From Pseudomonas helvetica (GTDB taxonomy: Bacteria; Pseudomonadota; Gammaproteobacteria; Pseudomonadales; Pseudomonadaceae), in NCBI RefSeq assembly GCF_039908645.1, contig NZ_CP150917.1:2801501-2865500 (forward strand): DNA of 64,000 nt, given 5' to 3'. Every line of letters begins with the position of its first letter. The first letter of the stretch is position 1. The notes under the pieces were generated by a model. That model had not been told where the DNA came from and did not search any database. It was given only the letters and a program-made list of their open reading frames with translations. Of the stretch, positions 58,741 through 64,000 are shown one piece after another. Position numbers and translations under genes: made by a program.

Positions 58741-61700
58741 ATGGCGTTCTTCACCGCAGCCAGCAAAGCCGACTTCCAGCAACAACTGCAAGCGGCACTG
58801 GCGCAGCACATCAGTGAACAGTCACTGCCACAAGTGGCGCTGTTCGCTGAACAATTCTTCGGCATTATTTCCCTCGATGAGCTGACCCAGCGCCGGTTGT
58901 CCGACCTCGCCGGCTGCACCCTTTCTGCCTGGCGCCTGCTTGAGCGCTTTGATCACGCGCAACCGCAAGTGCGCGTTTACAACCCGGATTACGAACGTCA
59001 CGGCTGGCAGTCGACCCACACGGCGGTCGAAGTGCTGCACCACGACTTGCCATTTCTCGTGGACTCGGTGCGCACCGAGCTGAACCGTCGCGGCTACAGC
59101 ATCCACACCTTGCAAACCACGGTGCTGAGCGTGCGTCGCGGCGCCAAGGGCGAGTTGCTGGAAATCCTGCCTAAAGGCTCCCAGGGCGAAGGCATTCTGC
59201 AAGAATCGCTGATGTACCTTGAGATCGACCGTTGCGCCCATACCGCCGAACTCAATGTATTGAGCAAGGAACTGGAGCAGGTTCTCAGTGAAGTCCGCGT
59301 TGCGGTCGCCGATTTCGAACCGATGAAAGCCAAGGTCCAGGAACTGATCGAAGGCATCGACAAGAGCAAGTTTGCCGTCGATGCCGAAGAAAAGAGCGAG
59401 ATCAAGGGCTTCCTCGAGTGGCTGGTGGGCAACCACTTCACGTTCCTCGGTTACGAAGAGTTCGTGGTTCGCGATGACAAGGATGGCGGCCATATCGAGT
59501 ACGACCAGAGCTCGTTCCTGGGCCTGACCCGATTGCTGCGCGCCGGCCTGACGGCTGACGACCTGCGTATCGAAGACTACGCCGTGAACTACCTGCGCGA
59601 ACCGACGCCGCTGTCGTTCGCCAAGGCTGCGCACCCAAGCCGTGTACACCGTCCGGCTTACCCTGACTACGTGTCGATCCGCCAGATCGATGCCAACGGC
59701 AAAGTCATCAAGGAATGCCGTTTCATGGGCCTGTACACCTCGTCGGTGTATGGCGAAAGCGTGCGGGTCATTCCGTACATCCGTCGCAAGGTCGATGTCA
59801 TCGAACAGCGCTCCGGCTTCCAGTCCAAGGCGCACCTGGGCAAGGAACTGGCCCAGGTACTCGAAGTACTGCCGCGTGACGATCTGTTCCAGACTCCGGT
59901 CGACGAGCTGTTCAGCACCGTGATGTCGATCGTGCAGATCCAGGAACGCAACAAGATTCGCGTGTTCCTGCGCAAAGACCCGTACGGTCGCTTCTGCTAC
60001 TGCCTGGCCTACGTGCCACGCGACATCTATTCCACCGAAGTGCGTCAGAAGATCCAGCAAGTGCTGATGGATCGCCTGAAAGCCAGCGATTGCGAATTCT
60101 GGACCTTCTTCTCCGAGTCCGTGCTGGCCCGTGTGCAACTGATTCTGCGGGTCGACCCGAAGAATCGTCTGGACATCGATCCACTGCTGCTGGAAAAAGA
60201 AGTGGTTCAGGCCTGCCGCAGCTGGCAGGACGACTACGCAAGCCTGGTGGTCGAAAGTTTCGGCGAAGCCCAGGGCACCAATGTGCTGTCCGACTTCCCG
60301 AAAGGCTTCCCGGCCGGCTACCGCGAGCGTTTCGCTGCGCATTCGGCTGTGGTCGACATGCAGCACCTGCTGAGCCTGAGCGAAAAAAATCCGCTGGTCA
60401 TGAGCTTCTATCAGCCGCTGGGTCAGGTGTCCGGTCAGCGCGAGCTGCACTGCAAGCTGTACCACGCCGATACCCCGCTGGCCCTGTCCGACGTCTTGCC
60501 AATCCTGGAAAACCTCGGCCTGCGCGTGCTGGGCGAGTTCCCGTATCGCCTGCGTCACAGCAACGGTCGCGAGTTCTGGATTCACGACTTCGCGTTCACC
60601 GCTGCTGAAGGCCTGGAACTCGACATCCAGCAGCTCAACGACACCCTGCAGGACGCGTTCGTCCACATCGTTCGCGGCGATGCCGAAAACGATGCATTCA
60701 ACCGTCTGGTACTGACCGCCGGCCTGCCGTGGCGCGACGTTGCGCTGCTGCGTGCTTACGCCCGTTACCTGAAGCAGATTCGTCTGGGCTTCGACCTGGG
60801 CTACATCGCCAGCACCCTGAACAACCACACCGATATCGCTCGCGAATTGACCCGGTTGTTCAAGACCCGTTTCTACCTGGCGCGCAAGCTGACCAGCGAC
60901 GACCTCGACGACAAGCAGCTGCGCCTGGAACAAGCGATTCTGAGCGCTCTGGACGACGTTCAAGTGTTGAACGAAGACCGCATCCTGCGTCGCTACCTGG
61001 ACCTGATCAAGGCTACCTTGCGGACCAACTTCTACCAGACCGACGCCAACGGTCAGAACAAGTCCTACTTCAGCTTCAAGTTCAACCCGCACGCTATTCC
61101 AGAGCTGCCGAAGCCAGTACCGAAGTTCGAAATCTTCGTTTACTCGCCACGCGTCGAAGGCGTGCACCTGCGCTTCGGCAACGTGGCTCGTGGTGGTCTG
61201 CGCTGGTCCGACCGTGAAGAAGACTTCCGTACCGAAGTCCTGGGCCTGGTAAAAGCCCAGCAAGTGAAGAACTCGGTCATCGTGCCAGTGGGCGCCAAAG
61301 GCGGCTTCCTGCCGCGTCGCCTGCCGTTGGGCGGCAGCCGTGATGAGATCGCAGCAGAAGGCATCGCCTGCTACCGCATCTTCATTTCCGGTCTGTTGGA
61401 CATCACCGACAACCTGAAAGACGGTGCGCTGGTACCGCCGGCCAACGTCGTGCGTCATGACGACGATGACCCGTACCTGGTGGTGGCAGCGGACAAGGGC
61501 ACTGCGACCTTCTCCGACATCGCCAACGGTATTGCGATCGACTACGGCTTCTGGCTCGGTGACGCCTTCGCGTCGGGCGGCTCGGCCGGTTACGACCACA
61601 AGAAAATGGGCATCACCGCCAAAGGCGCGTGGGTTGGCGTACAACGTCACTTCCGCGAGCGCGGCATCAACGTCCAGGAAGACAGCATCACTGTCGTGGG

Positions 61701-63642
61701 TGTCGGCGACATGGCCGGTGACGTGTTCGGTAACGGTTTGTTGATGTCCGACAAGCTGCAACTGGTCGCAGCGTTCAACCACCTGCACATTTTCATCGAC
61801 CCGAATCCACAGCCAGCCAACAGCTTCGCTGAGCGTCAGCGTCTGTTCGACCTGCCGCGTTCGGCGTGGTCGGATTACGACACCAGCATCATGTCTGAAG
61901 GCGGCGGGATCTTCTCCCGTAGCGCGAAGAGCATCGCGATTTCCCCGCAGATGAAAGAGCGCTTCGACATTCAGGCCGACAAGCTGACCCCGACCGAACT
62001 GCTGAACGCCTTGCTCAAGGCACCAGTGGATCTGTTGTGGAACGGCGGTATCGGTACGTACGTCAAAGCCAGCAGCGAAAGCCACGCCGATGTCGGCGAC
62101 AAGGCCAACGATGCACTGCGCGTGAACGGCAACGAACTGCGCTGCAAAGTCGTGGGCGAGGGCGGTAACCTCGGTATGACCCAACTGGGTCGTGTCGAAT
62201 TCGGTCTCAATGGCGGCGGCTCCAACACCGACTTCATCGACAACGCCGGTGGCGTGGACTGCTCCGACCACGAAGTGAACATCAAGATCCTGCTCAACGA
62301 AGTGGTGCAGGCTGGCGACATGACCGAGAAGCAACGTAACCAGTTGCTCGGCAGCATGACGGATGAAGTCGGCGGTCTGGTTCTCGGCAACAACTACAAG
62401 CAGACCCAGGCCCTGTCCCTGGCAGCCCGTCGCGCCTACGTGCGGATTGCCGAGTACAAGCGCTTGATGAACGACCTGGAAGGCCGTGGCAAGCTGGACC
62501 GTGCCATCGAGTTCCTGCCGACCGAAGATCAACTGAACGAGCGCGTTGCGGCAGGCCATGGTCTGACCCGTGCCGAGCTGTCGGTATTGATCTCCTACAG
62601 CAAGATCGACCTCAAGGAGCAGTTGCTCAACTCCCTGGTGCCGGACGACGACTATCTGACCCGCGACATGGAAACCGCTTTCCCGCCGATGCTGGTCAGC
62701 AAGTTCTCCGAGGCCATGCGTCGTCACCGTCTGAAGCGTGAGATCGTCAGCACCCAGATCGCCAACGATCTGGTCAACCACATGGGTATCACCTTCGTTC
62801 AGCGACTCAAAGAGTCGACCGGCATGAGCCCGGCGAACGTGGCCGGTGCGTATGTAATCGTGCGTGACATCTTCCATCTCCCGCACTGGTTCCGTCAGAT
62901 CGAGGCGCTGGATTACCAGGTTTCGGCCGACGTACAACTGGAGCTGATGGATGAGCTGATGCGTCTGGGCCGTCGTGCCACTCGCTGGTTCCTGCGCAGC
63001 CGTCGCAACGAGCAGAACGCAGCGCGCGACGTCGCACACTTCGGTCCACATCTGGCAGCGCTGGGCCTCAAGCTCGACGAACTGCTGGAAGGTCCGACGC
63101 GCGAAGGCTGGCAGACTCGCTATCAGGCCTACGTCGCCGCTGGCGTACCCGAGTTGCTGGCGCGCATGGTTGCAGGCACCAGTCACCTGTACACCTTGTT
63201 GCCAATCATCGAGGCAGCGGACGTGACTGGCCAGAATGCAGCGGACGTGGCCAAGGCCTACTTCGCCGTGGGCAGCGCGTTGGACCTGACCTGGTACCTG
63301 CAACAGATCAGTGCTCTGCCGGTGGAAAACAACTGGCAAGCGCTGGCCCGTGAAGCGTTCCGCGATGACATCGACTGGCAGCAACGGGCGATCACCATCT
63401 CGGTCCTGCAAATGGGCAACGGCAAGCAGGACGTGGAAACACGTCTGGCCTTGTGGATGGACCAGAACCAGACCATGGTCGAGCGCTGGCGCGCCATGCT
63501 GGTGGACATCCGTGCCGCCAGCGGCACCGACTACGCCATGTACGCGGTCGCCAACCGCGAACTGCTGGACCTGGCGTTGAGCGGTCAAGCGGTGGTGCCT
63601 GTCACGGCCACTGCAATCGCTGAACTGGAGCCTGCTGCCTGA
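58741..63642 (+). CDS. gdhB: NAD-specific glutamate dehydrogenase, large (180-kDa) type
   Basis: 1633 residues from ATG 58741 (MAFFTAASKADFQQQLQAAL), GGAG 9 bases upstream; a start at 58693 is not conserved. Long N-terminal regulatory regions with ACT-like folds precede the catalytic domain, where VARGGLRWSDREEDFRTEVL, LVKAQQVKNSVIVPVGAKGG and the DMAGDVFGNGLLMSDKLQLV segments match the family. The enzyme deaminates glutamate to 2-oxoglutarate with NAD and is activated by arginine in P. aeruginosa. It is monocistronic with a strong terminator. Confidence 0.97.
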   Translation: MAFFTAASKADFQQQLQAALAQHISEQSLPQVALFAEQFFGIISLDELTQRRLSDLAGCTLSAWRLLERFDHAQPQVRVYNPDYERHGWQSTHTAVEVLHHDLPFLVDSVRTELNRRGYSIHTLQTTVLSVRRGAKGELLEILPKGSQGEGILQESLMYLEIDRCAHTAELNVLSKELEQVLSEVRVAVADFEPMKAKVQELIEGIDKSKFAVDAEEKSEIKGFLEWLVGNHFTFLGYEEFVVRDDKDGGHIEYDQSSFLGLTRLLRAGLTADDLRIEDYAVNYLREPTPLSFAKAAHPSRVHRPAYPDYVSIRQIDANGKVIKECRFMGLYTSSVYGESVRVIPYIRRKVDVIEQRSGFQSKAHLGKELAQVLEVLPRDDLFQTPVDELFSTVMSIVQIQERNKIRVFLRKDPYGRFCYCLAYVPRDIYSTEVRQKIQQVLMDRLKASDCEFWTFFSESVLARVQLILRVDPKNRLDIDPLLLEKEVVQACRSWQDDYASLVVESFGEAQGTNVLSDFPKGFPAGYRERFAAHSAVVDMQHLLSLSEKNPLVMSFYQPLGQVSGQRELHCKLYHADTPLALSDVLPILENLGLRVLGEFPYRLRHSNGREFWIHDFAFTAAEGLELDIQQLNDTLQDAFVHIVRGDAENDAFNRLVLTAGLPWRDVALLRAYARYLKQIRLGFDLGYIASTLNNHTDIARELTRLFKTRFYLARKLTSDDLDDKQLRLEQAILSALDDVQVLNEDRILRRYLDLIKATLRTNFYQTDANGQNKSYFSFKFNPHAIPELPKPVPKFEIFVYSPRVEGVHLRFGNVARGGLRWSDREEDFRTEVLGLVKAQQVKNSVIVPVGAKGGFLPRRLPLGGSRDEIAAEGIACYRIFISGLLDITDNLKDGALVPPANVVRHDDDDPYLVVAADKGTATFSDIANGIAIDYGFWLGDAFASGGSAGYDHKKMGITAKGAWVGVQRHFRERGINVQEDSITVVGVGDMAGDVFGNGLLMSDKLQLVAAFNHLHIFIDPNPQPANSFAERQRLFDLPRSAWSDYDTSIMSEGGGIFSRSAKSIAISPQMKERFDIQADKLTPTELLNALLKAPVDLLWNGGIGTYVKASSESHADVGDKANDALRVNGNELRCKVVGEGGNLGMTQLGRVEFGLNGGGSNTDFIDNAGGVDCSDHEVNIKILLNEVVQAGDMTEKQRNQLLGSMTDEVGGLVLGNNYKQTQALSLAARRAYVRIAEYKRLMNDLEGRGKLDRAIEFLPTEDQLNERVAAGHGLTRAELSVLISYSKIDLKEQLLNSLVPDDDYLTRDMETAFPPMLVSKFSEAMRRHRLKREIVSTQIANDLVNHMGITFVQRLKESTGMSPANVAGAYVIVRDIFHLPHWFRQIEALDYQVSADVQLELMDELMRLGRRATRWFLRSRRNEQNAARDVAHFGPHLAALGLKLDELLEGPTREGWQTRYQAYVAAGVPELLARMVAGTSHLYTLLPIIEAADVTGQNAADVAKAYFAVGSALDLTWYLQQISALPVENNWQALAREAFRDDIDWQQRAITISVLQMGNGKQDVETRLALWMDQNQTMVERWRAMLVDIRAASGTDYAMYAVANRELLDLALSGQAVVPVTATAIAELEPAA

Positions 63643-63658
63643 TCATCAGGCGCTGAAT

Positions 63659-63697
63659 AAAAAAGCCCCGTCTCGAGAGAGGCGGGGCTTTTTTTTT
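63659..63697 (+). terminator. rho-independent terminator of gdhB
   Basis: AAAAGCCCCG pairs with CGGGGCTTTTTTTTT around a TCTCGAGAGAGG loop that itself contains a small palindrome. The long A-run and T-run make it bidirectional for the minus-strand gene ending at 63719. Confidence 0.95.
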
Positions 63698-63718
63698 GTT
63701 GCAAGTGAGCATGGTCGG

Positions 63719-64000
63719 TCAGGCAGGGAAATTCAGGTCAATCACTTGATAGAAGGCTTTATCGGTATTTGCCACGTCCCAAATGGCGAGAAGGACGTGG
63801 TATCCCTTGCGCGGAGGCAAAGTCACTTCGTGTCGTTGAAGAGGACCAGGCATCAGTTCTTTGTCGGCCTCAGGTCCCCAGTATGGCTGGTAACTGTTGA
63901 GGTACCTCTTGAGCGGGGTTTCTTCGAAATGTCTCCTCGCCAATGGTTCATTGGAGTTCCAGTCCGCTTTGGTGATCAAGTACTTCCATCGGCGGGTCAA
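63719..64000 (-). CDS. AA10 lytic polysaccharide monooxygenase (chitin-binding protein), C-terminal part
   Basis: The visible 93 codons, running off the window, read RRWKYLITKADWNSNEPLAR, then KGYHVLLAIWDVANTDKAFY and QVIDLNFPA. This is the end of an AA10 LPMO domain (W.Y.iTK.dW....L, GYhvILavWdvadt..aFYqviD). The copper-binding His1 lies upstream, outside the window. The protein ends right after the LPMO domain, so it has no C-terminal binding module. Such enzymes cleave chitin or cellulose and are secreted by type II systems. Confidence 0.88.
   Translation of the reverse strand: MTRRWKYLITKADWNSNEPLARRHFEETPLKRYLNSYQPYWGPEADKELMPGPLQRHEVTLPPRKGYHVLLAIWDVANTDKAFYQVIDLNFPA

Noticed and set aside
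58822..63588. A 1588-codon open frame on the minus strand, antisense to gdhB
   Set aside because: High GC at third positions keeps the antisense frame open along gdhB. The translation has repetitive, low-information composition and no family features, and the plus-strand protein is unmistakable.

Overview
The window looks like a chromosome segment of a Pseudomonas species, most likely of the P. fluorescens/koreensis/mandelii side of the genus. This rests on gene content and order rather than on any search: a cysI-DUF934 pair, the 180-kDa type NAD-glutamate dehydrogenase, a lexA2-imuA-imuB-dnaE2 mutagenesis cassette, a DUF6124 protein, a DUF6543/LRR/NEL-type effector, and intergenic palindromes of the 'GTGGCGAGGGAGCTTGCTCCC' type. 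Coding is dense and GC-rich except in one accessory stretch.

Layout. 1-3.8 kb: end of a DUF3313 lipoprotein, a phytanoyl-CoA dioxygenase-like enzyme, and a LysR regulator divergent from an MFS exporter. 3.85-15.2 kb: an accessory island of mixed origin. It holds two paralogous small secreted four-cysteine proteins, one of them coupled by ATGA to a fragment of a phage-type GH104 lysozyme; two copies of a decayed phage spanin (Rz/Rz1) end; one intact and one ruined SRAP (YedK) gene; an AT-rich papain-like cysteine peptidase; a membrane-protein gene between 27-bp inverted repeats; a GNAT acetyltransferase; a WG-repeat protein; and pieces of two transposases. HxlR/FabF-like genes sit inside it. 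15.3-18.2 kb: a TetR repressor with near-identical palindromic operators in front of itself and of a dehydrogenase-MFS operon. 18.4-28.5 kb: core genes (tRNA-Ser, YccA, an Lrp regulator, an EamA exporter, a FUSC protein, a GapN-type dehydrogenase, a DyP peroxidase, and an amidohydrolase with a LysR). 28.5-34.3 kb: the SOS mutasome operon, with a LexA2-type operator overlapping the start of lexA2. 34.4-36.2 kb: a three-lipoprotein operon (CsgG-like, DUF4810, DUF799). 36.4-49.7 kb: a YdcH protein, a desaturase-SRPBCC fusion, a LysR, a GH63 glucosidase, an orphan HoxX-like protein, DUF6124, a truncated antitoxin, an amidohydrolase, an SCP2 protein, a histidine phosphatase and SohB, interspersed with REP pairs. 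49.9-53.8 kb: a large DUF6543-LRR protein with a dead and truncated NEL ligase end. 53.8-64 kb: DUF934/cysI, a periplasmic binding protein, small proteins, gdhB, and the end of an AA10 lytic polysaccharide monooxygenase.

Genes that clearly work together: LexA2, ImuA, ImuB and DnaE2 (DNA-damage-induced translesion synthesis); the CsgG/DUF4810/DUF799 lipoproteins (an outer-membrane assembly); TetR with its dehydrogenase and exporter; CysI with DUF934 (sulfite reduction). The best candidates for something undescribed are the secreted four-cysteine family beside a lysozyme remnant (a possible orphan immunity family), the catalytically dead NEL protein, and a 209-bp intergenic element with perfect 34-bp inverted ends enclosing a REP palindrome pair. 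All domain assignments are by reading, without a database search.
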